64,000 bases of DNA, taken from assembly GCA_964533495.1 (NCBI GenBank), contig CAZHJU010000012.1, positions 1 to 64,000 on the forward strand, given 5' to 3'. The notes below the pieces were generated by a model. The model made no database searches. It saw only the letters and a list, made by a program, of their open reading frames with translations, and had not been told where the DNA came from. This stretch comes from Ga0077527 sp964533495. Lineage in GTDB: Bacteria > Pseudomonadota > Gammaproteobacteria > Burkholderiales > SG8-41. Position numbers and translations under genes: made by a program. Position 1 is the stretch's first letter; every line of letters begins with the position of its first letter. Below, in pieces: positions 25,778-36,025 of the stretch.

Positions 25778-26121
25778 AGAACGATTTCCGCGCGCGCAAC
25801 CATCCCGCGTACTGGGCGTTCATCGTGCACCGCCTCTCGGGCGTGCTGCTGGCGCTGTTCCTGCCGCTGCATTTCTGGGCGCTGGGTCAGGCGCTGCAGG
25901 GCGCGGCCGCGCTCGACGGTTTCCTGCGCTGGACCGAGCAGCCGCTGGTGAAATTCGCCGAAACCGGGTTGGTGCTGCTGCTCGCCGCGCACATGGCCGG
26001 CGGCCTGCGCCTGCTGGCGCTCGAATTCCTGGAATGGCGCGAATGGCAGAAGACGCTGCTGGCCGCCGCCGCCGGCGTGTCGCTGGTGGCCGGGCTGGCG
26101 TTCCTGCTGAACCTGGTCTGA
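25774..26121 (+). CDS. Second membrane anchor subunit of SDH/FRD-like complex
   Basis: 115 residues, three hydrophobic helices, with histidines placed as in cytochrome b556-type anchors: FIVHRLSGVLLALFLPLHFWALG and LLLAAHMAGGLRLLALE. Together with the preceding gene it should hold the Fe-S and flavoprotein subunits at the inner membrane and reduce quinone. Its start overlaps the first anchor gene by 4 bases, so equal synthesis is expected. The sulfatase gene follows after 22 bases. Confidence 0.8.
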   Translation: MKNDFRARNHPAYWAFIVHRLSGVLLALFLPLHFWALGQALQGAAALDGFLRWTEQPLVKFAETGLVLLLAAHMAGGLRLLALEFLEWREWQKTLLAAAAGVSLVAGLAFLLNLV

Positions 26122-26143
26122 GCGCGGACTGACGGAGGGGGCA

Positions 26144-27562
26144 ATGGGCAAGGCACGCAAGGGCAAAGGTAAACCGAACATCCTGCTGATTCTCGTCGAC
26201 GACCTGCGTTTCGACGAGTTCGGCGCCGGCGGCCATCCGTACATGAAGACGCCGCACATCGACCGCATCGCGCACGAAGGCGCGCTGTTCGAGCGCGCCT
26301 TCCACACCACGCCGATCTGCTCGCCCAATCGCGCCTCGATCCTGACCGGCCAGTACGCGAGCCGTCACGGCATCATCGACAACGTCGCGCGCGACCTCGC
26401 CAGCCACCGCCTGCCGAATTACCACCTCGAACTGCAGAAGCTCGGCTACGAGACCGCGCACATCGGCAAGTGGCACATGGGCAACGACGGCAAGCCGCGC
26501 CCCGGCTACGATTTCTGGGTGGCCTACGACGGGCACGGCAGCCTTTACGATCCGAAGCTCAACGAGAACGGCACCTACCGCCAGCACAGGGGTTACGTCA
26601 CCGACATCATGAACAGAATGGCGGTGGACTGGATCCGCGGGCAGGGCCGGAAAAGGAACGGGAAGCAGAACGGGAAGCCGTGGTCGCTGTGGTTCGCGCA
26701 CAAGGCGGTGCATCCGGATGCGGAGCAGGCCGCCGACGGCAGCTTCAAGATGGACGGTTACCGCCCGGCGAAGCGCCACGAGGATCTCTACCGGGGCTGC
26801 GTGTTCCCGAAGAAGCCGAACATGCAGAAGCCGGCGGAATTCCTGAAGCACAAGCCGGCCTGGGCGGAAGCCGTCGCGCTGCGCAAGACGCCGGCCTCGA
26901 AGGTGATGCACGATGCGATCCATTCCGGCAAGCAGGAGGAGATCCGCCTGCGCGCCGCGATGATGGCCGCGGTCGACGAGGGCGTCGGCATGATCTTCCG
27001 GGCGCTGGAGGAAACCGGCGAGCTCGACAACACGGTGATCCTGTTCCTCGGCGACAACGGCTATTTCTTCGGCGAGCACGGCATCGGCCCGGAGCGGCGC
27101 TTCGCCTACGAGGAGGGCATCCGTTCGCCGTTGACCATCCGCTGGCCGGGCAAGATCAGGCCCGGATCGCGGGTCAGGCAGCTGGCCATCCTGCAGGACC
27201 TCGCGCCGACGCTGATCGAGGTCGCCGGCGGCAAGCCCGGCGGACACATCCAGGGGCGCTCGCTGTTGCCGCTGCTGCGCGGCAGGGCCGCCGGCTGGCG
27301 CAAGTCGCTGCTGGTCGAGTACTGGGCCGAGAACGCCTATCCCTGGCTGGTCAACATGACCTACAAGGCGGTGCGCACCGACCGCTACAAGTACATCCAC
27401 TGGGTCAACCGCGCGCGCAACGGCGAGCTGGACGAGCTCTACGACCTGGAGAAGGACCCTTACGAAATGGTCAACATCGCGCAGCGCCCGGCGGCGCGGG
27501 CATTGCGCGAAAAGATGCATCGCGAGCTGCGCCGGCTGGCGGCGGACGCGCTGGGGTTGTAG
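26144..27562 (+). CDS. Type I sulfatase (formylglycine-dependent), cytoplasmic
   Basis: 472-residue sulfatase of the alkaline phosphatase superfamily. The modification site CSPNRASILTG (Cys59) fits C-x-P-x-R, whose Cys is converted to formylglycine. Metal and active-site residues are visible: Asp19-Asp20 (ILVDDLR), Lys109 in HIGKWHMG, His186, and Asp304-Asn305 in FLGDNGYFFGEHG. There is no signal peptide; the N terminus is short and basic, so it should act inside the cell. The substrate is unknown. Its place between SDH-like and hydratase genes suggests it releases sulfate from an imported organosulfate that enters the same route. Confidence 0.9.
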   Translation: MGKARKGKGKPNILLILVDDLRFDEFGAGGHPYMKTPHIDRIAHEGALFERAFHTTPICSPNRASILTGQYASRHGIIDNVARDLASHRLPNYHLELQKLGYETAHIGKWHMGNDGKPRPGYDFWVAYDGHGSLYDPKLNENGTYRQHRGYVTDIMNRMAVDWIRGQGRKRNGKQNGKPWSLWFAHKAVHPDAEQAADGSFKMDGYRPAKRHEDLYRGCVFPKKPNMQKPAEFLKHKPAWAEAVALRKTPASKVMHDAIHSGKQEEIRLRAAMMAAVDEGVGMIFRALEETGELDNTVILFLGDNGYFFGEHGIGPERRFAYEEGIRSPLTIRWPGKIRPGSRVRQLAILQDLAPTLIEVAGGKPGGHIQGRSLLPLLRGRAAGWRKSLLVEYWAENAYPWLVNMTYKAVRTDRYKYIHWVNRARNGELDELYDLEKDPYEMVNIAQRPAARALREKMHRELRRLAADALGL

Positions 27563-27669
27563 CAGGTTGCCGCTCCCGGAGGCGTGGAGTATCTTGGATC
27601 GGGCATCAGACAACAGATGACACAATGACAGAGAATCACTCGACAACAACCGTACCGGAGGGAGGAATC

Positions 27670-28632
27670 ATGCATCAGGCGAAACTGGTTTTGATGGCAG
27701 GGGCATTGCTGGTATCAACCGCGGTCGTGGCGCAGGATTTTCCGAACAAGCCGGTGCGTATCATCGTGCCGTTTTCGGCGGGCGGCGCGACCGATATCGT
27801 GGCCCGCGCCGTGGCGCAGAAACTGGGCGAAAGCTGGGGGCAGACCTTCGTTGTCGACAACCGTGTCGGTGCCGGCGGCAACATCGGCGCGGACATTGTG
27901 GCGAAATCGCCGGCTGACGGTTACACGATACTCATGACTTCCGGCTCCATCGTCACGGCCAACCAGCATATTTACAAAAAGCTCACATATAACGCGGAGA
28001 AGGATTTTGCCGCGGTGACCAATGTCGCCAGCGGCCCGCAGGCCATTGTTGTTCACCCGAAATTCGCGGGCAAGACGGTCAAGGATCTGATCGACCTGGC
28101 GAAAGCAAAGCCGGAAAGCGTGACTTTCGGATCGGCGGGCTTCGGCACGCAGACGCATCTTGCCGCAGAGAATTTCATTGCGTCTGCAGGGCTGAACATC
28201 ACGCATATCCCGTACAAGGGCGAGTCGGCGGCGATCGCCGATCTGCTGGGCGCCCAGATCCAGTTCGTCACGCCGAATCTGTCCGCGGCGATTGCCCATG
28301 TTCGCGCGAATCGTCTGCGCGCCCTGGGGGTGACCAGTCCGACACGCGCGAAACAGCTGCCGGAGGTGCCCGCTGTTGCCGAAACGCTGCCGGGTTTTGA
28401 AAACCTCGGCTGGTTCGGGTTCATGGTTCCGGCCGGGACACCGGCCGCGGTAGTTGCAAAAATCCACAGGGACACCGTCGCCGCTTTGAAGGATCCGGCG
28501 ATCACCAAGCGCTTTGACGACCTGGGCATGGTGCCCGTCGGCAACTCCTCGGCGGATTTTGCCAGGGCCATCAAGGAGGAAAGTGTGCATTGGGCCAAGG
28601 TCATCAAGCAGCGCAAGCTGCAGGTGGACTGA
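27670..28632 (+). CDS. TctC/Bug-family periplasmic binding protein (1)
   Basis: 320 residues with a signal peptide (cut after VVAQ-like AVVA, about residue 21) and the TctC pattern FPNKPVRIIVPFSAGGATDIVAR...VDNRVGAGGNIGADIVA. Such proteins bind carboxylates in the periplasm for tripartite tricarboxylate transporters. GGAGGAA precedes the ATG. No TctA or TctB gene is in the window, so it must use membrane proteins coded elsewhere. It is the last gene before a strong terminator. A carboxylate ligand metabolised by the surrounding enzymes is likely. Confidence 0.92.
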   Translation: MHQAKLVLMAGALLVSTAVVAQDFPNKPVRIIVPFSAGGATDIVARAVAQKLGESWGQTFVVDNRVGAGGNIGADIVAKSPADGYTILMTSGSIVTANQHIYKKLTYNAEKDFAAVTNVASGPQAIVVHPKFAGKTVKDLIDLAKAKPESVTFGSAGFGTQTHLAAENFIASAGLNITHIPYKGESAAIADLLGAQIQFVTPNLSAAIAHVRANRLRALGVTSPTRAKQLPEVPAVAETLPGFENLGWFGFMVPAGTPAAVVAKIHRDTVAALKDPAITKRFDDLGMVPVGNSSADFARAIKEESVHWAKVIKQRKLQVD

Positions 28633-28643
28633 CCGTAACGCTG

Positions 28644-28672
28644 CTGCCGGGGCATCGCCCCGGCAGTGTTTT
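28644..28672 (+). terminator. Intrinsic terminator after TctC (1)
   Basis: CTGCCGGGGC-ATC-GCCCCGGCAG, a perfect 10-bp stem with a 3-base loop, followed by TGTTTTC. It lies 11 bases after the TctC stop and splits the catabolic region into at least two transcription units. Confidence 0.75.
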
Positions 28673-28695
28673 CAAATCCGCATCAAGGTGCTTCA

Positions 28696-29571
28696 GTGAA
28701 CATCGATCTTGAACAGGTTGAAGAAGCGTGCAAGGAACTCTACATCCGCGCGCTGAAAATGCTTCCGCCGGACATCAAGCAGGGCTTCCAGAAGCTGGAC
28801 GGCGCCGAGACCAATGCCACCGGCAAGGCCATCCTCGGCACGATGATCCGCAACATCAAGGTGGCCGAGGACAACACCAACCTGCTGTGCCAGGACACCG
28901 GCATCCCGATCTACAACGTCGTGATCGGCAGCAACGTCGCGGTGGACGGCCATGCGCTGAAGCAGGCGATCGTCGGCGGCTGCACGCGCGCCACGAAGGA
29001 GCATCCGCTGCGCTCGTCGGTGGTGCATCCGACCACGCGCAAGAACGAGCACACCTCCGGCGGCCGCCACGTGCCGGTGATCAACATCGATTTCACCGCG
29101 GATGCCGACACGCTGTCGATCGAGATGATCCCCAAGGGTTCCGGCTCGGAGAACAACTCCTGGCTGAAGATGGCGATTCCGGCCGACGGCGTGGACGCGA
29201 TCAAGACCTTCGTCATCGACTGCGTGCTGGAAGCCGGCGGCAAGAGCTGCCCGCCGGTGATCGTCGGCGTCGGCGTCGGCGGCACCGCGGACCTGTGCGT
29301 GCACCTGTCGAAAGTCGCGGCGACGCGGGCGCTGGGCAGCGTCTGCGCGGACCCTGAAGGGGCGAAGCTCGAAGCGGAGCTTTCCGCCGTGGTCAACAAG
29401 CTCGGCGTCGGCGCGCAGGGCCTCGGCGGCGACTCCACCGCCTTCGCGGTGCATGTCGAGACCGCCGCCACCCACATCACGATGAATCCCGTCGCGGTCA
29501 ACATGCAGTGCCATTCGGCGCGGCGCGCGCGGGCGACCTTCACGCCGCAAGGCCTCAGCTACGGCTACTGA
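28696..29571 (+). CDS. Class I fumarase / L-tartrate dehydratase-type alpha subunit
   Basis: 291 residues from GTG 28696. It has the Fe-S hydro-lyase N-domain features: LLCQDTGIPIYN with a cluster Cys, SGGRHVPVINIDF, GSGSENNSWLKM, EAGGKSCPPVIVGVGVGG, and VAVNMQCHSARRARA with another cluster Cys. Size fits TtdA or the alpha part of two-subunit fumarases. An upstream GTG at 28666 lies in the terminator and is rejected. With the next gene it should add or remove water across a dicarboxylate double bond; fumarate, mesaconate, tartrate or a substituted fumarate are all possible. Confidence 0.88.
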   Translation: MNIDLEQVEEACKELYIRALKMLPPDIKQGFQKLDGAETNATGKAILGTMIRNIKVAEDNTNLLCQDTGIPIYNVVIGSNVAVDGHALKQAIVGGCTRATKEHPLRSSVVHPTTRKNEHTSGGRHVPVINIDFTADADTLSIEMIPKGSGSENNSWLKMAIPADGVDAIKTFVIDCVLEAGGKSCPPVIVGVGVGGTADLCVHLSKVAATRALGSVCADPEGAKLEAELSAVVNKLGVGAQGLGGDSTAFAVHVETAATHITMNPVAVNMQCHSARRARATFTPQGLSYGY

Positions 29572-29584
29572 ACGGAAATCCGCC

Positions 29585-30196
29585 ATGGCCCACTACGAAC
29601 TGAACATGCCGGTGACCGAGGAACAGGTGCGCAAGCTGCGCATCAACGACACCGTCACCCTGCACCAGACCCTCTACGGGATCCGCGACGCCACGCAGAT
29701 CCACATGTTCGACCACGGCCGCAAGACGCGCTTCGACATGCGCGGCCATGCCGTCGTGCACACCGCCCCCAACGTCAGGTGGGTCGGGGAAACCGAGGCG
29801 CATCCCTCGGGTTACGAGCCGATCTGCATCGGCACCACCACCACCGCGCGCATGGAGCGCTTCACGCGACCGCTGATGGAGCAGTACGGCGTGCGCATCA
29901 TCATCGGCAAGGGCGGATTGTTCGCCGCTTCGGCGAAAGCCTTCGCCGACCTCGGCGGCGTCTATCTGGCGATCATCGGCGGCACCGCCGCGCTGGAGAC
30001 GACCTGGATCGAGCAGATCGAGGAGGTCGATCTCGACGATCTGAACCCGGAGTCGCTGTGGAAATTCCGCATCAAGGGCTTCGGCCCGCTGCTGGTGGCG
30101 ATGGATTCCCACGGTGGCAGTCTCTACACGGCGGTCAATGCCGCGGCGAAGGACCAGCGCGCAGGCGTGCTGGCGGCGCTGGGCGTGAAATCCTGA
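29585..30196 (+). CDS. Class I fumarase / L-tartrate dehydratase-type beta subunit
   Basis: 203 residues of the Fe-S hydro-lyase C-domain: LYGIRDATQIHMF, IGTTTTARMERFTRPLMEQYGVRIIIGKGG, and LGGVYLAIIGGTAALETTWIEQIEEV. Size and features fit TtdB or the beta part of two-subunit fumarase. It follows the alpha gene by 13 bases and forms the same enzyme. A perfect inverted repeat follows it before the flavoprotein gene. Confidence 0.88.
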   Translation: MAHYELNMPVTEEQVRKLRINDTVTLHQTLYGIRDATQIHMFDHGRKTRFDMRGHAVVHTAPNVRWVGETEAHPSGYEPICIGTTTTARMERFTRPLMEQYGVRIIIGKGGLFAASAKAFADLGGVYLAIIGGTAALETTWIEQIEEVDLDDLNPESLWKFRIKGFGPLLVAMDSHGGSLYTAVNAAAKDQRAGVLAALGVKS

Positions 30197-30210
30197 CTTC
30201 AACCCCGTTA

Positions 30211-30289
30211 GCCACAGAGGACACAGAGTTCACAGAGGAAAACCGAATTTCCAGACGTTCTTCTCTGTGAACTCTGTGTCCTCTGTGGC
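30211..30289. repeat. Perfect 27-bp inverted repeat with 25-base loop
   Basis: Left arm 30211-30237 (starts GCCACAGAGGACACAGAG) and right arm 30263-30289 are exact reverse complements. The unit fills the 108-base gap between the hydratase beta gene and the flavoprotein gene. It could be a small mobile or REP-like element, or fold in the mRNA as a strong hairpin that lowers expression of the downstream gene. There is no T run to make it a standard terminator. Confidence 0.85.
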
Positions 30290-30304
30290 CAGGCTTTTGA
30301 CCTT

Positions 30305-32020
30305 ATGCAAACCATCAAAACCGACATCCTGATCCTCGGCTCCGGCGGCGCCGGCCTGTTCGCCGCGCTGCATGCGCACCAGCACGATCCGGGACTTTCG
30401 ATCACCGTCGCCGTGAAGGGCCTGCTCGGCAAGACCGGCTGTACGCGCATGGTGCAGGGCGGCTACAACGTCGCGCTCGCCGCCGGCGATTCGGTCGAGC
30501 GCCATTTCATGGACACCATCGAGGGCGGCAAGTGGCTGCCCGACCAGGACCTCGCCTGGACGCTGGTGGAAACCGCGGTCGAGCGCATCCACGAGCTGGA
30601 GAACGAGCTGGGCTGCTTCTTCGACCGCAACCCGGACGGCACGATCCACCAGAAGGCCTTCGCCGGGCAGACCTTCGACCGCACCGTGCACAAGGGCGAC
30701 CTGACCGGCATCGAGATCATCAACCGGCTGGCCGAGCAGGTGTGGGCGCGCGGCATCCACCGGCTGGAGGAGCATCGCGCCGTCGAATTCATCCGCAACA
30801 AGGCCGGCGACGCGATCGCCGGCGTGCTGATGATTGACATGCGCAGCGGCGAGTTCACGTTCGTGCAGGCGCAGGCGGTGCTGCTGGCGACCGGCGGCGG
30901 GCCGACGATGTACAAGTTCCACACGCCCTCCGGCGACAAGAGCTGCGACGGCATGGCGATGGCGCTGCGCGGCGGGCTGGTGCTGCGCGACATGGAGATG
31001 GTGCAGTTCCACCCGACCGGCCTGATCGCCGGCTCGGACACCCGCATCACCGGCACCATCATCGAGGAGGGGCTGCGCGGCGCCGGCGGCTACCTGCTGA
31101 ACGGCGCCGGCGAGCGCTTCATGCACAACTATGACAAGCGCAACGAGCGCGCGACGCGCGACATCGTCAGCCGCGGCATGTACGAGGAGATGCGCGCCGG
31201 CCGCGTCAACCAGCACGGCGGGCTGTACATCACGATGAAGCACCTCGATCCGGCGATGGTGCGCCAGCAATTCAAGGGCATGGTCGAGCGCTGCGCCGAC
31301 TGCGGCTTCGATCTCGTCGGCGGCCTGGTCGACGTGGTGCCCACCGCGCACTACATGATGGGCGGCGTCGCGTTCAGGACCGACTGCACGACCGACCTCC
31401 GCGGCCTGTTCGTCGCCGGCGAGGATTCCGGCGGCGTGCACGGCGCCAACCGCCTCGGCGGCAACGGCGTGGCCAATTCCACGGTGTTCGGCGGCATCGC
31501 CGGCGACGTGATGCCGGGCTGGGTCAGGGCCAATGGCGAATTCCGCGCGCCCGACCCGGAGGCCATCGACGCCGCGGTGGCGCGCTGCCGCGCGCCGCTG
31601 ACGCGCAAGGGCGGCGACATCAATGCCATCCGCGAAGACCTCTACAACGTCATGTGGGACGACGTCGGCATCGTCCGCGACGCCGCGTCGCTGGACCGCG
31701 CGTCGGGATTGCTCGATGAACTCGATGCCCGGCTGGACGCGACCGGCGTCGATGGTTCAACTCTGGCCTTCAATCTGACCTGGCACGACTGGCTGAACCT
31801 GAAAAACCTGGTGCTGGTGTCGAAATCGATCCGCTTTGCCGCAATGGCGCGCGAGGATTCACGCGGCGCCCATTTCCGCGCCGACTTTCCGGACGTGCGC
31901 GATCTCGAGAATTCGCGCTTCACCTGCGTCAGCTGGCAGGAGGGGCGCTTCACCAGCGAGACCCGGCCGGTGCATTTCACCCGCGTCAAGCCGGGACAGT
32001 CGCTGCTGACCCCGGCCTGA
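30305..32020 (+). CDS. SDH/FRD-like FAD flavoprotein, Cys at the flavinylation site
   Basis: 571 residues of the SdhA/FrdA/L-aspartate oxidase family. The FAD fold begins DILILGSGGAGLFAALHA. Dicarboxylate-site features are present: MVQFHPTGL, GTIIEEGLRGAGGYLLN, NERATRDIVSR, AHYMMGGV and HGANRLGGNGVANSTVFGG. At the position where SdhA and FrdA carry the His for covalent FAD, this protein has Cys46 (KTGCTRMVQGGYN), so FAD is probably not bound through His. It should pair with the Fe-S and anchor subunits at 24.7-26.1 kb to oxidise a succinate-like acid or reduce a fumarate-like one. Adenylylsulfate reductase-type flavoproteins are a more distant alternative. Confidence 0.88.
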   Translation: MQTIKTDILILGSGGAGLFAALHAHQHDPGLSITVAVKGLLGKTGCTRMVQGGYNVALAAGDSVERHFMDTIEGGKWLPDQDLAWTLVETAVERIHELENELGCFFDRNPDGTIHQKAFAGQTFDRTVHKGDLTGIEIINRLAEQVWARGIHRLEEHRAVEFIRNKAGDAIAGVLMIDMRSGEFTFVQAQAVLLATGGGPTMYKFHTPSGDKSCDGMAMALRGGLVLRDMEMVQFHPTGLIAGSDTRITGTIIEEGLRGAGGYLLNGAGERFMHNYDKRNERATRDIVSRGMYEEMRAGRVNQHGGLYITMKHLDPAMVRQQFKGMVERCADCGFDLVGGLVDVVPTAHYMMGGVAFRTDCTTDLRGLFVAGEDSGGVHGANRLGGNGVANSTVFGGIAGDVMPGWVRANGEFRAPDPEAIDAAVARCRAPLTRKGGDINAIREDLYNVMWDDVGIVRDAASLDRASGLLDELDARLDATGVDGSTLAFNLTWHDWLNLKNLVLVSKSIRFAAMAREDSRGAHFRADFPDVRDLENSRFTCVSWQEGRFTSETRPVHFTRVKPGQSLLTPA

Positions 32021-32120
32021 GGCCGGCGCGGCGTTTGATTTTTCCGCGCCGGCAGGCGAGACTGCCGGTCCGCGGGCATCCTGCCCCCGGATTTCCATGA
32101 ACGATCAGGGAGGAGCGGCC

Positions 32121-33101
32121 ATGACTGTCCAGTTCGGCATGCTGTTACGTGGTTTTTGCACCGTGATGGCCGTCGCCGCAGGCGCGGCGCCCGTCGCGGC
32201 GCAGGAGTTTCCGGCGCGGGCGATCCGCATGGTGCTGCCGTTTCCGGCGGGCGGCGGCAGCGATCTGGTGGCGCGCATCATCGCGCAGAAATACGCGCAG
32301 CAGCTCGGCCAGCAGGTGGTCGTCGACAACCGCGCCGGCGCCAGCGGCAACATCGCCGCCGACATCGTGGCCAAGGCGCCGGGCGACGGCTACACGGTGT
32401 TCTTCGCCAATTCGTCGATCGCCATCAGCCCCGCGATCTACAAGAAGCTGAGTTATGACCCGGTCAACGACTTCGCGGCGATATCGATGGCTTCGTCGTA
32501 TCCGTTCGCGCTGGTGGCGCATCCCGCGCTGCCGGTGAGAAGCGTGAAGGACCTCGTGGCGCTGGCAAAGGCCAAGCCGAACTCCCTCGACTATTCGTCG
32601 GCCGGCACCGGCACGATGTCGCACATGGCGATGGAAATGCTGCGCGTGAAAACCGGCACCCGCATCACGCACCTGCCGTACAAGGGCGCCGCGCCGGCCT
32701 CGGTCGCGGTCCTGACCGGTGAATCCCAGGTGGCCTTCATGGTGATGCCGGTGGCGGCGCCGCACATCCGCAACAACCGCCTGCGCGGGCTCGGCGTCGC
32801 CGACAAGGTGCGCTCCGCGGTCGCGCCGGAGGTGCCGACGATGATCGAGGCCGGCGTCAAGGACCACGTCGCGCTGCAGTGGAACGGCCTGCTGGCTCCC
32901 GTGAAAACCCCGCAGGCGGTCCAGGACAAGCTTTATCGTGAATGGGTCGCGGCGGTCAAATCGCCGGAAGTGGTGAAGCGCATCCGTTCCGAAGGCGCGG
33001 AGCCCAGCGGCAACACGCCGGCGGAATTTTCCGCGTTTTTCCGCTCGGAACTCGCGAAGTGGGCCGACGTCGCGAAGCAGTCCGGCGCCACCGTCGATTG
33101 A
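32121..33101 (+). CDS. TctC/Bug-family periplasmic binding protein (2)
   Basis: 326 residues from ATG 32121, chosen because GGAGGAG lies 5 bases upstream; a frame from 32097 would add eight residues without a ribosome site. Signal peptide ends APVAAQ; the mature protein begins EFPARAIRMVLPFPAGGGSDLVARI and carries VVDNRAGASGN. It lies between the flavoprotein and the LDH2 gene and so is a second candidate receptor for the acid handled here. Confidence 0.92.
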   Translation: MTVQFGMLLRGFCTVMAVAAGAAPVAAQEFPARAIRMVLPFPAGGGSDLVARIIAQKYAQQLGQQVVVDNRAGASGNIAADIVAKAPGDGYTVFFANSSIAISPAIYKKLSYDPVNDFAAISMASSYPFALVAHPALPVRSVKDLVALAKAKPNSLDYSSAGTGTMSHMAMEMLRVKTGTRITHLPYKGAAPASVAVLTGESQVAFMVMPVAAPHIRNNRLRGLGVADKVRSAVAPEVPTMIEAGVKDHVALQWNGLLAPVKTPQAVQDKLYREWVAAVKSPEVVKRIRSEGAEPSGNTPAEFSAFFRSELAKWADVAKQSGATVD

Positions 33102-33111
33102 GGGCCTGACG

Positions 33112-34125
33112 ATGCCGATGCTGACGACCGCCGAACTCACCGACCTCGTCGCGCGGGCGCTGAAGCGCGCCGGCGCGTCGAAGGCGATGGCGCAGTCCAC
33201 GGCGGCCGCGCTGGTGGCCGCCGAGGCGGAAGGCCTGTCCGGCCACGGCCTGTCGCGCGTCGCGCTCTACGCGCAGCATCTGCGCGAGGGCCGCGCCGAC
33301 GGCAAGGCGAAGCCGAAAGTCGTGCGCAAGCAGGGCGCCACCTGCCTGATCGACGCCGGCGGCGGGCTGGCGTTCCCGGCGGCGGCGCTGGCGGTGACCG
33401 AGGTCGTCCGGCGCGCGCGGCGTCACGGCATCGCCTTTGCCGGCGTCACCAACAGCCATCATTTTGGTGCGGCGGCCTACCATCTCGCGCCGCTGGCGGA
33501 AGCCGGCATGGCCGGCATCGCGCTGACCAACTCGCCGGCGGCGATCAACGCCTGGGGCGGCAAAAAGGCGTTTTTCGGCACCAATCCGATCGCCGCGATT
33601 TTTCCGCGCAGGGACGCGGCGCCGATCGTCGTCGACCTGTCGCTGACCGAGGTCACGCGCGGCAAGATCATGGTGATGGCGAAGGAAGGCAAGCCGATAC
33701 CGCCGGGCTGGGCGCTCGACCGCGACGGTAATCCGACGACCAGCGCGCAGGCGGCGCTGACCGGCAGCCTGGCCGCGATCGGCGGCGTCAAGGGCGCCGC
33801 GCTGGCGCTGATGGTCGAGGCGCTGTGCGTCGCGCTGACCGGCGCGGCGCTGAGCGCGGAAAACGATTCGTACTTCGAGCCTGGCAACAAGCCACGCATC
33901 GGCCATGCGCTGATCGCGATCGATCCGCGGGCGCTGGCCGGCGCGGACGTCTATTACGCGCGCATCGAGGACATGGTCGCGGGCATGCTGCAGGACGGGG
34001 GCGTGCGCCTGCCCGGCGCGCGGCGGCAGGCGGCGGTTGCGCAGGCGCAGGCCGGCGGCATCGCCGTGGCCGATGCGCTGCATCTCGAATTGCGCAAACT
34101 GGCCGGGCGCAGCCGCGCAGCCTGA
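33112..34125 (+). CDS. LDH2-family NAD(P) dehydrogenase, ComC/malate dehydrogenase type
   Basis: 337 residues of the LDH2/MDG2 fold, which covers malate, ureidoglycolate, 2,3-diketogulonate and (R)-sulfolactate (ComC) dehydrogenases. Motifs: LSGHGLSRVALYAQHL, GVTNSHHFGAAAYHLAPLAEAGMAGIALTNSPAAINAWGG with the catalytic His, GTNPIAAIFPR, and the C-terminal FEPGNKPRIGHALIAIDP. It starts 10 bases after TctC (2). In known sulfolactate users ComC and SuyAB work together on the same compound, so co-location with SuyAB-like genes is telling. Malate from the neighbouring hydratase is the other obvious substrate. Confidence 0.88.
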   Translation: MPMLTTAELTDLVARALKRAGASKAMAQSTAAALVAAEAEGLSGHGLSRVALYAQHLREGRADGKAKPKVVRKQGATCLIDAGGGLAFPAAALAVTEVVRRARRHGIAFAGVTNSHHFGAAAYHLAPLAEAGMAGIALTNSPAAINAWGGKKAFFGTNPIAAIFPRRDAAPIVVDLSLTEVTRGKIMVMAKEGKPIPPGWALDRDGNPTTSAQAALTGSLAAIGGVKGAALALMVEALCVALTGAALSAENDSYFEPGNKPRIGHALIAIDPRALAGADVYYARIEDMVAGMLQDGGVRLPGARRQAAVAQAQAGGIAVADALHLELRKLAGRSRAA

Positions 34126-34137
34126 TACCGTTATTTT

Positions 34138-34156
34138 ATAAGTACTTGATTTTAAA
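34138..34156 (-). promoter_or_regulatory. A/T-rich IHF-site-like element, copy D
   Basis: On the minus strand TTTAAAATCAAGTACTTAT; the 13-mer at 34151-34139 matches WATCAANNNNTTR fully. It sits between the LDH2 stop and the recQ start. Confidence 0.5.
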
Positions 34157-34216
34157 CGATATTTTAATATCCGCCGTCCGGAGCACCCCGATCCGCTCCG
34201 GCGCGCTGCCGCAGCG

Positions 34217-36025
<1,809 letters not shown>

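Noticed and set aside
28666..28698. Upstream GTG start for the hydratase alpha subunit
   Set aside because: It falls in the terminator hairpin of the previous gene and has no ribosome site.
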